DNA of 64,000 nt, from the NCBI GenBank assembly GCA_021014325.1, contig CM037471.1:16388818-16452817 (forward strand), given 5' to 3'. Shown here one piece after another: positions 1 through 10,928 of the stretch (positions are counted from its first letter, which is position 1; the number at the start of each line of letters is the position of its first letter). The position numbers and the translations under genes were made by a program. This DNA is from Plazaster borealis (Eukaryota > Echinodermata > Asteroidea > Forcipulatida > Labidiasteridae). Below the pieces are notes generated by a model. It saw only the letters and a list, made by a program, of their open reading frames with translations. It was not told the origin of the DNA and made no database searches.

Positions 1-965
1 TTTAAGACATGTGAGGGTGTGACAATGGATAGTACGTATTAACTACGACGTTGCCCCGGTCTGCATCATGCTTCTCCAATCCCCTCGGACTCCCGACCCT
101 TCCGGTCCCGCTGCCAGTTCGTGGGGGCTGGAGCTTGCTCCGCATAGCTGCAGCTCCGCGGAGCCCCACGAGATTCACACGGCGTCAATGCAAAACCGAT
201 CCGTTGACTCATTGAGCCCCAAACGGTCGTCATATCTTATGATTTTAACAACTGAACAATACCCCACTTAAATATTGATATACTGGCGGAAAGACAGAAT
301 CTAAAGACCTTGTTCATGATCACGATGAGCCCCTAACGTTTGAGAACCAAAGCATCCACCATCCAATCATGAAACAACCATTAATGCACATCGTACCTTC
401 ACCACCAATAGTCGCCATTTTTCAAAACAAAGTTGTATGGCAGAGTTTCCAAGGAAGTCTTGAATATTCATCAATTTGTCAGGTCAAAGTGTACATAACA
501 GTAATGTATTCTGAATGCTGCAATCTCATTGGCTGCTACCCAAATCGGTATGAGCTCCATTGGCCGTGTACAAACTTCTGGCGGATTCACCAAGTCGGGT
601 GTCGCGATCCAAAATTCACTGGATGGCAAATAAATGACACTAGAGGGCGCGCGTTACAACACTCATAGATTACTGACTCGATTAGCACGCACGAGACCCG
701 ACTTGAACCAAGTCTAATCCATCCCCAGCTAGCTAGCCCTAGTGCACACTACACACGATGTACATGTATTGTACACACACATCACACACACAGGCTGCAT
801 GTTTCGCGCGTTGTACCAAAGATTGGCCCTTCGGTGACCTTTCCAAAGAATCAACCGCAAATGGCCACTCTCCGATCCGAAGCCTGATTAGGAACGACTG
901 TACCAACAACTGTTTTCGCGATAATAGGCGTCGATTTCCGGTTCCAAACGCATGAGGGCGATATG
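1..965. other. No gene recognised
   Basis: Short reading frames exist but none carries a motif I recognise or a convincing splice structure. A CA-rich stretch lies near 770-795. The right end abuts the tyrosine recombinase relic. Confidence 0.5.
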
Positions 966-1512
966 TACTTTTAATCCATCTAGCAATTGTTTCTGAACCA
1001 ACAGACTTATGTGGTGGGGCGTAGCTTATAAATAGTTGTCTCTCATTGTCCCTCAAAGACTTTGTTCTCTTTAGATACACTTTGAACAAACTGACCACAC
1101 AAAGTGAAGCATCGTGGGGAAATGCTGTTAATTTAACATTGACGTGAGGTTTTCCGACTTTTCCGGTTTTAGTAAGTCTATCAATTGTAAAGGAAACCCG
1201 TTGGTTATGATTTGTGCACAGTCTAGACTGAGCAAAGACAAAGTTTGGCATCGTTGCCCTGACGTGAGGGCAATGAGTACCACCAGTTTCATGGTCAGGT
1301 TTTTCAAAGAGAGGTCATTATTTGACCCAAGTCCCTTCAAGTAATTCAAGACAATGGTTACATCCCATGTATGGGAGTATCGTGGCTTTGGTGGCCTCAA
1401 GAGAGGCACCTTTCAACAGTCTTTTTACGTGGGGATGCGAACCAATGGTGACCCCGTCGATTTGTTGTAGCACTGCCGATAAGGCACTGCGCAGAGTATT
1501 AAGACTGCTGTA
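966..1512 (-). pseudogene. DIRS-type tyrosine recombinase (integrase) relic
   Basis: Reading on the - strand, three pieces in different frames make one protein. The first (about 1512-1410) has an SALS...IDG...GSHP.V.RLLKG pattern. The second (1409-1128) has RYSHTWDV, LNYLKGLG and LTSGQRCQTLSLL. The third (about 1180-966) has LFISYAPPHK followed by TIARWIKS. These match the catalytic-domain layout of tyrosine recombinases from DIRS/Ngaro retroelements; the Arg of SGQR is probably the first catalytic arginine. At least two frameshifts separate the pieces, and the distal His-x-x-Arg and Tyr boxes are missing, so it cannot be active. DIRS elements use this enzyme instead of a DDE integrase. It has the same orientation as the gag and RNase H relic at 3104-4280, with an oppositely oriented RT fragment between them. 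Confidence 0.8.
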
Positions 1513-1563
1513 GTCTTATCTCTACTGATACTCAAGTAATGATCACATCATACACATTCTCTT

Positions 1564-1577
1564 AAGCACGCAGAGAC
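1564..1577. repeat. 14-bp direct repeat, left copy
   Basis: AAGCACGCAGAGAC occurs here and again at 2505-2518, directly flanking the + strand reverse transcriptase fragment. It may mark the junctions of an insertion or rearrangement. Confidence 0.6.
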
Positions 1578-2504
1578 CCTAGAATAGGTCAAGAATGAAG
1601 CCAGGAACCTGCTTCGGTTGCGGACAGCCAGGGCATTGGAAGTGTCCACAGAAGGGTCATCCTAAGACCGATAAGATGAGTGATGATTTAATAAATCATA
1701 GTATCATTAGTTACGATATGGGTTCAATAACTAGACCTAAAGAGCAAGTTGTAAAAAAGAGTGTGCATTTTGATTCAATGTTAGATATAGAAATGGCAAA
1801 GTCTGGCATTACTACTTTATCGCCGGTTGGTAGTTTGAAAAAGAAGTTGAGTCAATGGGATAAGGCAGGTGTTAACGCTCATATAAGATCAGTAATCAGC
1901 GAAGGATATATGATACCTTTCAAAACAATTTAGGAGCATTTGTAGACCATAGAACCTATCTAGGATTTGCATGGAATGTGGGAGAGACGGCACATTTTTA
2001 TCAGTTTAATGTGTTACCATTCGGTCTGGCTACGGCAGCCTATATTTTCACAAAACTAATGAGAGTCATCTTGACTTTTTGTTTGGAGGTCACAGGGATA
2101 CAAAAGGTAGCGCTAGCGCAGAAGACGCAGACGAACTCAGTAATTACATAAAATCTTCCTTGCAAGAATTTGGTTTTTTGATAGCACATGAGAAGTGCCA
2201 ATGGCAACCATCACAATCTTGGTTGGGTTTCAATTGGAACATGGGCACGGGGTTATTGCATGCGACTGCAGAGAGGATGGACAGGTTAGATAAGGCATTA
2301 GATTCGCTTTTATACCAAATTGACATGTCTGTAAGCAATCTAGTCCCAGTAAGATTCCTTGCCTCAATCGTCGGGCAAATAATTTCTCTAACCAATTCAG
2401 TGGGTATATGGGTACGATTGAAGACCAGAGCGCTATATCGTTGCATAGATACACGCGCGAGTTTTGGTTGATGATGACGCATACAATGAATTACGGTGAT
2501 AGCG
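1578..2504 (+). pseudogene. DIRS-type reverse transcriptase relic with zinc knuckle
   Basis: An open frame at 1595-1933 begins with a Cys/His knuckle (CFGCGQPGHWKC, two residues shorter than CX2CX4HX4C) and ends in an N-terminal RT segment (NAHIRSVISEGYMIPF). After a stop, 1934-2075 continues with TYLGFAWN and FYQFNVLPFGLATAAYIFTKL, a recognisable RT palm region. The next frame (2079-2471) gives EFGFLIAHEKCQWQPSQSWLGF and the connection toward RNase H. The segment that should carry the catalytic Asp-Asp box, between TKLMR and FGGH, is deleted and frameshifted, so the enzyme is dead. Orientation is opposite to the recombinase on its left and the gag/RNase H relic on its right. The DIRS/Ngaro assignment rests on this RT pattern and on those neighbours. 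Confidence 0.8.
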
Positions 2505-2518
2505 AAGCACGCAGAGAC
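2505..2518. repeat. 14-bp direct repeat, right copy
   Basis: AAGCACGCAGAGAC, identical to 1564-1577; it closes the inverted RT fragment on the right. Confidence 0.6.
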
Positions 2519-3103
2519 ACACTGTTACATGAAAAACTTGTATAAATTTACAGGAATGTCATCCATCGATTAATCATCTCATTCTTGGATGTTTCTCCGC
2601 AAAGAATGTTTCTCTTCTTATCATAATTACAAGAACAATTCTCAATATACTATTGCTGTAGGAGAATTTCTAATTCAATTATGCTTTAATGCATCTTTTC
2701 CACCTTACAAGGGCTTAAAATTGAAGCCCTATCTGAACACCTCATCAGAGAACCTGACTTTCAGGAACAACCAGAGAAGTTACTCTGGAAACCTGTGCCC
2801 AGTAAAATTCAGGGCTCTCTTCAGTGCGGGTGCTGGACTTCACCCGAATCGTGAAAATTCTATTGCGTTTTGCATTTTGTTTATAAAAAACTAAAATGTG
2901 TGTTCCCTATGAATTGTGCTGCTAGAACTGACCCAATACCTCTATTGTCCATATACTTATACCCCTGCCACTCCCTTATTACATAACACCTCGTTAGCAC
3001 CGAGCGTGCGTTCCTTTGCAATTTCCCGCTATTCTTCGAACCGCGGGAAATGAATACTCACAGCTACTCTGGAATTCTGCTGCAAGAAAGTCAACCACTG
3101 ACG
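2519..3103. other. No gene recognised, between DIRS relics
   Basis: AT-rich. The reading frame at 2589-2894 has no motif I recognise. The segment may include decayed DIRS sequence that normally links RNase H to the recombinase. Confidence 0.4.
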
Positions 3104-3800
3104 TCACAGCTGGTTGAACAGGATTAACTTTTGTCTTAGAACAGAACAAAAGCCATTTCCGCAACGCCGACTTGTATCATTTCCTGGTACATTGTACTCG
3201 TTCGCCAGGATGCCAAGATGATTTCGAGATGCAAAATCAGCCACAGTGTTTTGTGTGCCAGGAAGATGCGAGGCTTTAAACCATATGTTACGGTCCATGC
3301 ACCATGACCAAATTTCTCTGGCTAGGGAGTTCAGTAGCTTTGATTTTGAGCCACCAAAATGTTGCAAGTAAGCCACAGTTGTGACGTTGTCAGATTTCAA
3401 ATGAACCAACCATGATTTCGGTTTTATCTGAGAAGAACGACTTTAAGGCAAGAAAAGCCGCCTTGAGTTCTAGAAAATTGATGTGATACACCGCCTCAAT
3501 TTGTAAATCTGATACAGCCTGTTTAGAAAATGAGCATTGTTGCGTCAAAATTTCCACTGTTCTTTGAAAGTGCTTCGTTTTTCTCGTTTTCGAGCGTTCT
3601 TCTGAACATAGGGCCATAAGGCGTTACTAGTTCACAGGAAACCAGTAACCCGATCACACTGGCAACATCTCGAATTTTAGCCACTTTCCTATCCGTTATC
3701 TTACGGATACACTTAATAGTGTTCTCAACCTTGGATGGTGGTATAGAGATTGTCATTTTGACTCGTGGGGCCGCTACGATAGCCAAATTTTTGGCCCAGT
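3104..3800 (-). pseudogene. DIRS-type RT connection and RNase H relic
   Basis: Reading on the - strand, 3786-3523 carries the segment after the RT palm (KIRDVASVIGLLVSCE, then VTPYGPMFRRTLENEK). Next comes 3617-3390 with YHINFLELKAAFLALKSF. Then 3409-3104 gives HLKSDNVTTVAYLQHFGG, LNSLAREIWSWCMDRN and SHLPGTQNTVADFASR, which are RNase H motifs including the SDN acidic site and the terminal ADFASR box. This order and wording are typical of DIRS/Ngaro polyproteins. The frames are offset, so there are frameshifts. The core RT domain is missing between this piece and the gag relic to the right, pointing to an internal deletion near 3790-3840. Confidence 0.85.
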
Positions 3801-4280
3801 TTGTTAGTCTCTTGAATGTCTTCTCATCAATCTTCTCCCGGAGTCCTCACCGGAATACAGTTGTTCAATGGCGCTGAGGGCTTCGGTGGAGGCATCGTCA
3901 TTAGACGGTTTCAGTAGATCCTCGATGACCTTGGTGGTCGCAACGGATTTGTCGCTGGATGACACCGTCTGGTCGAGCTTCTGTCGCTTAGCTGGCTGTT
4001 CGGTCATCGAGGCCATGATGGTGTTCTAGAGTGTCTCCATAGCACCTGCCATCATACTCATCTGTTGCTGCAGAGCTGAAAATTCATCCCGGTTGACCGC
4101 GTTTTTAGCTTTGGTCACCACGCTTTTAATTGTTGCCGACTTCGATACCGGCGGATTGCCGCTTGGAGCAGAGCAGGAAGGACCAGGGTCCGTTTGGCTC
4201 AGCATGTCGAAGTCGTTGTCCGACGGGATGGCGAGCAGCTCGAGCAGAGTAGGTTCTGAAGACATCTTACTGACGTACAA
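3801..4280 (-). pseudogene. DIRS-type gag-like N-terminal relic
   Basis: Two - strand frames follow each other. The first (4280-4026) starts MYVSKMSSEPTLLELLAIPS, then runs through a Ser/Pro-rich linker, a Lys/Ala stretch and a Gln/Met-rich possible coiled coil (FSALQQQMSMMAGAMETL). The second (4016-3804) is Ser/Lys/Asp-rich and ends at the deletion junction with the RT connection. Low-complexity, charged N-termini like this are usual for DIRS gag proteins, but no diagnostic gag motif is visible. The assignment depends on position directly upstream of, and in line with, the RNase H relic. Confidence 0.6.
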
Positions 4281-5087
4281 TTATACCGGTCACAAAAATG
4301 CACTGAGGTGTGCCCGTGCGGGGCTCGGTTATATAGGGAAGAGGGCTCTTTTAACAATGAGCTCTCTAAAGCGTGACGACAAACACCGGTGGTAAGTGCA
4401 ATCTCAAGTAAGTTCGAAGTGCTATGTGATGACAAGGTAGAATTGAGCTTTGCTATATAGCTTGGCAGCGGTGAAACTCAAGGGGATTAGATCTGCACAC
4501 AACACAATGGGCTTATACATTGCTCACAAATGAATAAGCTTCGGCTGCAGCCCAAGCTATCACACAATATGCCTGATCTGTATAGCGCTCAATGTTAAAT
4601 GTGACTTTAGAATGTCAAACTAGAGGGTTTCATTGAGGATTACATGTAGTTTCAGCGGAATTGGCCCAAACATTTTTCAGTAATGAAAAAAAGGAAAAAA
4701 GTGCCTTCCGGAGTGTCCCCTTGCTTCCCGCAAGGTTAAGAGTAAAAGGCCATATGTTTTTTTTTACAAACAGACATAGTAAGTCTAGTTTGTTTATGTT
4801 TTTACGTCTTTATGTAGAACTTGGTGAAATGAACTTGTTTGGCAAGTTTCATAAAAAACGTTCGCGAGGGAACTTTGGAAAATATGGAGGATTACATTTT
4901 TCAGTAGAGTATCGAGTATGCACCTCAAATACGAGCATTCTTGCTAGCAGAGTACGAGTATGAGCACTCTAGTAGTACTCAAGTACCAGTACCGAGTACC
5001 TCAACAATTAATGCCATCCAGCCAGGTTGCCGCAAGCGCCTTGACTAAAGGCTATTTACAGCATATTATCGATAAAGTAACACTCAC
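4281..5087. other. No gene recognised
   Basis: AT-rich sequence with short frames only. The left part (4281-4440) may be the leader of the adjacent - strand DIRS relic. Near 4900-5000 short GAGTA/AGTAC-type repeats occur. Confidence 0.4.
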
Positions 5088-5253
5088 CTTGTTCGTCCAT
5101 GTTTCGGTGAAGCTGAGCAGCCACATAGTGGTCCAGGGTTTCTACATAACGGCCTAACGTCTTCCAGCCTGCGGTAAATGTTGGGTAGTTTGGCGGTGGC
5201 GTGATCGTCTCGTAAAAATTAAACACGGCGAAGATCTGTTTCTTAGATGTCAT
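5088..5253 (-). CDS. Candidate first coding exon, unknown host protein
   Basis: On the - strand an ATG (5253-5251) opens a 55-codon frame (starting MTSKKQIFAVFNFYETITPP and containing GWKTLGRYVETLDHYVAAQL). It ends exactly at a consensus 5' splice site: AACAAG followed by GTGAGTG (5087-5081), leaving the exon in phase 1. An in-frame TAA lies 12 bases before the ATG, so this ATG is the likely start within this exon. A pyrimidine-containing CTTGTAG just upstream could be an acceptor for a 5' UTR exon. I recognise no domain. The codon pattern looks more protein-like than the neighbouring frames. The continuation should lie at lower coordinates, but I found no matching exon in the DIRS-rich segment. 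It could be a mobile-element exon instead. Confidence 0.4.
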
Positions 5254-5794
5254 GACGTCAGGTGGTTACCTACAAGCAGTCAATTATTCTATTTACTGAT
5301 TTTAAAACGTTTTTAACACAGGATATTGAAGTAAGCTTAAAGTCTGACTTACATTCAAAATGTTGTAAGTATGAAAACATGCTTTTAAACATTTATGCAA
5401 TAAATAGACACATGAGGAAAGTGATATTTAAAATTACTTTGTATACATCTTTTTAAACACATCCGTGCCGAGGGTATTGCTATGGGAATCTTATTCTTCA
5501 ATACGGGAGTGCCGTATCTCACGGAGCACCTCAAAAATGTATACAAAATAATATTTTGTTACACCAAAATATTATGTCGTTCCCTCGAAATCATAACGTC
5601 TCCTCGCTCGAAATTCTATACTTGAGGGAATGAAATACTAAGCGGTTTCGAAATAAATAAATGTAACTTCGAGGAAACAAAAAATCCATATAATTTTGAG
5701 GATTGAACAGCTCCGGAGCCCTTGATATGCCATTTAATTCCTGGTATCATTCCGAGATCGCCCGCCGCAGAACTAACAGCCTGTTAATGTTAAT
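5254..5794. other. No gene recognised
   Basis: AT-rich, with short frames only and no recognisable protein motif or RNA gene. Confidence 0.4.
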
Positions 5795-6000
5795 GAAAGT
5801 GGTGTTTTTCATCAGCAGAGTGTGGGTTCAAGTCCTTGGGCAAGATTCTTTACCTTAACTGCCTAACTTGTCCTTCAGATGAGACATTATAAGCCGTATA
5901 TTCACATAGCGAGCACCCTTGTTTACAGGTTCACTTATGAGGCTTCTTGATTTCATTACCAGAAATGTATACTATTAATAAATAATAATATTAGTTAATA
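5795..6000 (+). repeat. Degraded tRNA-derived SINE fragment
   Basis: The start matches the second half of the tRNA-like head seen intact at 63906-63993 (TTTTTCATCAGCAGAGTGTG, then a mutated B box GGTTCAAGTCC), followed by a body resembling the SINE at 27037 (CTTGGGCAAGA, then CTTAACTGC). The segment ends in ATTAATAAATAATAATA, like the trinucleotide tail of other copies. The A-box half is missing. Confidence 0.6.
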
Positions 6001-7593
6001 AGATTGTTATACCCCAAAAATCGACTGACATGTCAATGTGACTCCTTGCAAGCTAAGTTATTTCGTTCCCTAAGGGTTTTTCAACCCAAAGAATTAAATG
6101 GTGATGTTGTTAGAATCGATGACGTCATCATAGAGTTAAGTTGTGATTAGTTGAGCATCTGCTGTTTGAGGTCATCGAATGAATGAAGTAAGTATCATGA
6201 GATTCAAGAGGAAAAATCAAGCCATTTAATATTGCAGGACACCTTAGTGATTTAACAAGAAAAATGCACCAATTCTTCACAACTCTTGTCGGGATATGTG
6301 AAGATGCCATGGTGATCTTTGTCAGAAAAAGTTGCTCAAACTTGACGAAGAACCATTGTATGCTGTAACTGATGACGAAACCAAAGTGTACTTTTGAACA
6401 AAATGAATGGCGGTCAAAATAGATTAGTCAGATGACAAAAAAAGATAACACGCGTATCGAGTTCAAAGTTGCTTCTTAGCACGTGATGACAAGTAAAGCC
6501 GATATTATAGGCGCTCACAAATCAGAATATCTATAGGGTGGCACAAGCTGGCAACCAATTCTGATGTAAAAAGGTGATTACAGTAGTATACACATTTTAA
6601 AGTAGATAACAAGTTTTTTCTAAAGTACCCTTATCATATTTTAAACAAATTAAGCTTAGCTTTTTAGCTTTCTTTTTTTGTTAAGCAAGCTCGAGCCACT
6701 CTTGGTTTACGGGGCTCCGAGAAGGAAAAAAATAAGATGAAAAGTGGCAAAGGTACGAAGTGTCCGACATCCCGATGTGGTGTAAAGTTTGTCCTGCTGA
6801 TTTCGACTCGACCAAAATCATTATTAAGTTAATAAAGGAAACTGCATTTGTACACATGTTTTTAGGGGTGAGGAAATCTTAAGGAAATTGTCAACAACAA
6901 TAGGGCCTACATCATTTGTACACGTAGTCAAGCCTCATATAGTCATATTACCGTGGGTCTCCTAATAACGTGGTGGTGGCAGAAAATTCACTCTGTTTCG
7001 TCGTCAAAACGTCATCTATAGACGACTTTCATATGGTGAATAGATATAGCCAAGAACCCTTTACCGATCTGGTCAAAACCGAAAAAAAAATGAACTGTTG
7101 CGGAAATGTTTTAAATTCAAATAATTTTGAAAAAACGCTATTTTTCCCCGACGGGACGAATTTTCGCCGACCATGTCTGTCAAAAGTGCCATTTTATCGT
7201 TAAACTTTTTACCTTAAATGTTGTTCTGTGCATTGAAATGTCAGTGCCCAAATCCTGTTCCAAGGTAAAAAAAGATTGACATCGAAACTATGTATTTTCA
7301 CCTCAAAAACGTAAACCAATGTCTGGCGTCCAAATAAGGACAGGAAACTAAAAAACGCTAAAAAATTGAGCATCTTTGCAAAGGGCGCCCTCAGTATGTA
7401 AGTTTAACACACAAAGTAAAAAAACTCGCTCACAGACATACTTTTGCACAAGTACAATGTAGCAGGCGAATGCACGCAATTTCCGAACTTGCGCAGTTAT
7501 GTTTTAACTTGCGCGGATTACTACTTTGCGCTTGAAATCAACGTCATCGGATTGGTCCAAAATTAAGCGCAGGGGTGACTAAGGAAATTGTCG
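6001..7593. other. No gene recognised
   Basis: AT-rich non-coding sequence. Frames at 6128-6310 (-) and 6970-7203 (+) carry no motif. I see no RNA gene, TIR pair or tandem array. Confidence 0.4.
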
Positions 7594-8345
7594 GTACTCG
7601 GTATTAATGCCTAAAAGATCAAAATTTATCCATCTGCTGGGAAGTTAAACATATTAATCCCAGTATTAGATAAATATTTGAATATTATCTGTGGATTTAG
7701 CTCCTTTTTTTTAGAGATAGTTCATTTAAAAAAATTATTTCTGATTACCACGATAAAAGGAGGCTCACCTCCAGAATCACTCCGGGCGCATGCACACTTT
7801 CAGAGACTTCATGGACGAATTTAATCAGACAAACAATGTATGATTTTTATGTCAAAGTGGAAAGTAATACTTCAACAATAATAATATCTGGACATTTTTT
7901 ATAGGTTGCTGATCATTTTTTATTCTTATCGAAAAACGTCCTAACCCCCACGGTAATAGGGTAACCCATCCTACTCGGTAATTAAAATGCCTAAAAGTTC
8001 AAAATGTATCCAACTGCTGGGAAGTTAAACATCGTAATCCCAGTATTAGGTAAATATTTGAATATTATCTTTGGATTTAGCTCCTTTAATGTAGAGATAG
8101 TTCATCAAAAAAACATTCTGATTACTACGATAATAGGAGGCCCACCTCTCCAGAATCACTCCAGGCGCATGCACACTTCAATTGAGACATCGTGGACGAA
8201 TTTAATCAGACAAACGATGTATTTTTTTTAATGTCAAAGTGGAAAGTAATACTTCAACAATAATAATAACTGGACACTTTTTTTAGGTTGTTGATTTTTT
8301 TGTATTCTAATCGAAAAACGCTAATAATATAGGGTAACCCGTCCA
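7594..8345. repeat. Tandem duplication, unit about 380 bp
   Basis: The block starting ACTCGGTATTAATGCCTAAA is repeated from about 7974 (ACTCGGTAATTAAAATGCC). Both copies share CTGCTGGGAAGTTAAACAT, CCCAGTATTAG, GGATTTAGCTCC, GGCGCATGCACACTT, CAACAATAATAAT and a GGGTAACCC end. They differ by many substitutions and small indels, so the duplication is old. No coding content. Confidence 0.8.
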
Positions 8346-8511
8346 TATTATATCAACGTGGGCTTGTAAAATAATTAAACGTTGCATCTTTACCTTGATC
8401 CTAATTATTTTACGATCTTTTCGTGAATCCACAGACGAAATGCACAACAGGAAACTAATTCCGGGTCGGCTGTCCCAAGATGTATGGTGTGAAAGTGAAT
8501 AAGTTGGCGTT

Positions 8512-9056
8512 CGAGGTGATCGTGGTTTTTAGTCTATAGCCATTACATTATTGCCTGAAATAGCGCCCTCTTGTGGACTTACCTCCGTCATTAACCTACG
8601 ATCGCGAGCAGAGCGTGTGATAGCCAATCTGCGGGGAGTTTTGCGTGGCTGATGCAGAGAAATAACCGCGAACTCAGACTTGAAATCAAGTCTAGGTCAG
8701 CAGGAGCTCACGGCTCACCTAGCCCACGACTTCTGTGGCCAGGATGCATATTCATGGTCGTTGGCCACAGAAATAAGTAGAGCTAGGGCAGCCTCGCTAC
8801 CATGGGCAGCGCGCCGTATCGATACTAGACTTGGTTCCAAGTCTGTGATCGTGGTTTTTAGTCGTCCTGATAGCCGATACATTATTGCAGAGCTGCATTA
8901 TTGGCTGAAACAGCGCCCTCTTGTGGATAAACCTCCGTCTTGAACCTACAATCACATTGCGAGTGCGCGTGATAGCAAATCTGAGGGGAATTCTGCGTGG
9001 CTGATGCAGAGAAATAACCGCAAGCTCAGACTTGAAATCAAGTCTATATCGATACC
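8512..9056. repeat. Pair of direct repeats with small hairpins
   Basis: Two copies (about 8512-8698 and 8836-9043) share GTGATCGTGGTTTTTAGTC, AGCGCCCTCTTGTGGA, CCTCCGTC, CGTGGCTGATGCAGAGAAAT and the hairpin AGACTTGAAATCAAGTCT. Between them (8827-8844) sits another hairpin, AGACTTGG-TT-CCAAGTCT. The layout suggests a duplicated small mobile unit bounded by AGACTTG palindromes. No protein coded. Confidence 0.7.
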
Positions 9057-9319
9057 TCTCACCACTAACCCCTGGGAGGGAAACACTGAAAATCAACGCT
9101 GATTGGCTCCCAAAAGTGACTGATTTGCGTGCACGCTTGTTAATAACATTCGAGCGCTTGTAGGGCGCTTGTTGGGCTCTTAGTACGCGCGTAAAAATAC
9201 ACGTAGAACGCGTGTAAAAATGCAAGTATTTCGACGCAATACATTCAAATAAATCATGTTTTTACATGGTCTCCCAATCGCGGTTTGGGTACACTCCATT
9301 TTAAAAAGAGGTGAAGACC

Positions 9320-9722
9320 AATAAAAAAGAAAAAGAAAACCATGTATACCGTTAAAATTTTCTCTTTAACAGCACTGAAAATATAACAGTATATATTGTA
9401 AGAGCATTTTCAATTGTTAAAGTGGTTATTTTTATGTAAAATGCGTAAAAATATTACCGAACATTTTCCGTTGGTTTGATGCAGCAGCTAACGTGTATGA
9501 ATGGGTCCAGGTGGGAATTTCATTACAAAACGTCTCCCCTAAAATGGCCACAAATATCGACAACATGTGAAAATTCGTATCGCTCATCCTCTGATTTTTT
9601 TCGCTGAACGTAATATTTAAGGATAGATCTTTCATTTCTGAAAGTTTAAACAAAATCCCTCCGTACATCCTCTAGATATTTTACGATTTTTAGAATGTTT
9701 TTTTGAGAAAATGGTTTCTGCT
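9320..9722 (+). repeat. Dispersed repeat, copy 1 (second copy at 34427-34853)
   Basis: Shares in the same order with 34427-34853: AAGAAAAAGAAAACCATGTA, CAGCACTGAAAA, TTTTATGTAAAA, CGAACATTTT, CAAAACGTCTCC followed by CTAAAATGG, TCATCCTCTG, TGAACGTAAT and ACAAAATCCCTCC. Divergence is substantial. Family unknown; no coding potential seen. Confidence 0.75.
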
Positions 9723-10222
9723 ATACTTGGTTTGCGTGCAAACGATCGTCCGTCAAACGGATGTCAACGGACGGGAACATTTGCCGTAGGTAATATATGA
9801 GGCAAAGTACAAATCTTAAACGGTTCCTACGTGCCTGAATACATGTCGTTTACGTTAAATGTATGTTGTTTATTAAATTATAAAATTACTGAAGCAGTTG
9901 GTAACGCAAACAAAAACCATTTACGAATGTTCTCTAGTGTAAAGATTTGGTGAATTTACAAGATTTGAAGATAACAATACCCTCTGATAAAATGGACTCA
10001 CCCAAGTATTTATAACGGCACGCGTGCAATTCAAATCTTGTACGATAGTACATGTACACACATACACATAGGGAATGTGTATACCCTGTGTATGTACGTG
10101 TAGTAGGCCGTGTTTTGTTGTGGAGCTTCGACCTGTCCATCCATGCACGTCGCGAGAGCTAGAGTCGAATGAGATTGTTTTCAACGTAGGTGGCGCGTTG
10201 GTGGCGTTACCCCAGAGCTGTG
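9723..10222. other. No gene recognised
   Basis: Contains a short alternating ACACATACACA stretch near 10055. Small frames on both strands lack motifs. Confidence 0.4.
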
Positions 10223-10403
10223 TATTGAGAGAGTTGCGACAACTTGCGATTAGAAGCCATTTTGTCTCCAAAAAATGCATTGGCGAATACAGGGTGCCAG
10301 ACTAGTCTGCCCATTGGGTTGTACTGCATTTTGGAACAAAATGGCGTCCAGCAACCACGTGACCGGAGAAAGCTGGTCCCTCCATGTCGCAACTCTCTCA
10401 ATA
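10223..10403. mobile_element. MITE with 19-bp perfect terminal inverted repeats
   Basis: TATTGAGAGAGTTGCGACA (10223-10241) is exactly the reverse complement of 10385-10403. Inside, GCCATTTTG and CAAAATGGC extend the symmetry imperfectly. At about 181 bp with no coding capacity, this is a non-autonomous DNA transposon. I cannot identify the superfamily; a TA-containing target duplication is possible. Confidence 0.85.
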
Positions 10404-10928
10404 TAGACGATGTGACCTGTGACATCACATGTTTACAAAAGAGTCACAAGCCTGGACTTCCTGCAGGCACGATTTGTACACAGCTCAATGGAAGAAAACA
10501 TAAAATCCTATATTTTATGGAGATTGCACTGTCTAATTTTTTCCAACTTTTGATATGATGAAAGGGGGCACATCTCAAAACTTGTTCAGCTGTTACTTTT
10601 AAAACTCTCGGATTTATGTGGAAATTATGACTCAAAATGCAAACTTTCCCATATGACTAGTGCAGTATCTTGCCTGCCATGTTGGCCCAAGAATGTACAA
10701 GGTCACACTTATTGTAAACAAAGGTCACAAGGTCTATACGGCTCCGCGTTACCCCTTCCGCCCCCCCTGACGTATCACAAGATCGAAAAAGAATGGGAGG
10801 GGCCAGTTGCTCTATGACTTGATGCGTATTTTGACAGCGCGCTCTGCGTAGTCTCTAAAACAGATGGATCAACCACAGGACTAATTAAAATAGCCAAATA
10901 TATGGGCTACTTTCGTTTCACACTTCCA
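10404..10928. other. No gene recognised
   Basis: No gene, array or TIR pair seen. The reading frames crossing the MITE and this stretch have no recognisable motif. Confidence 0.4.
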
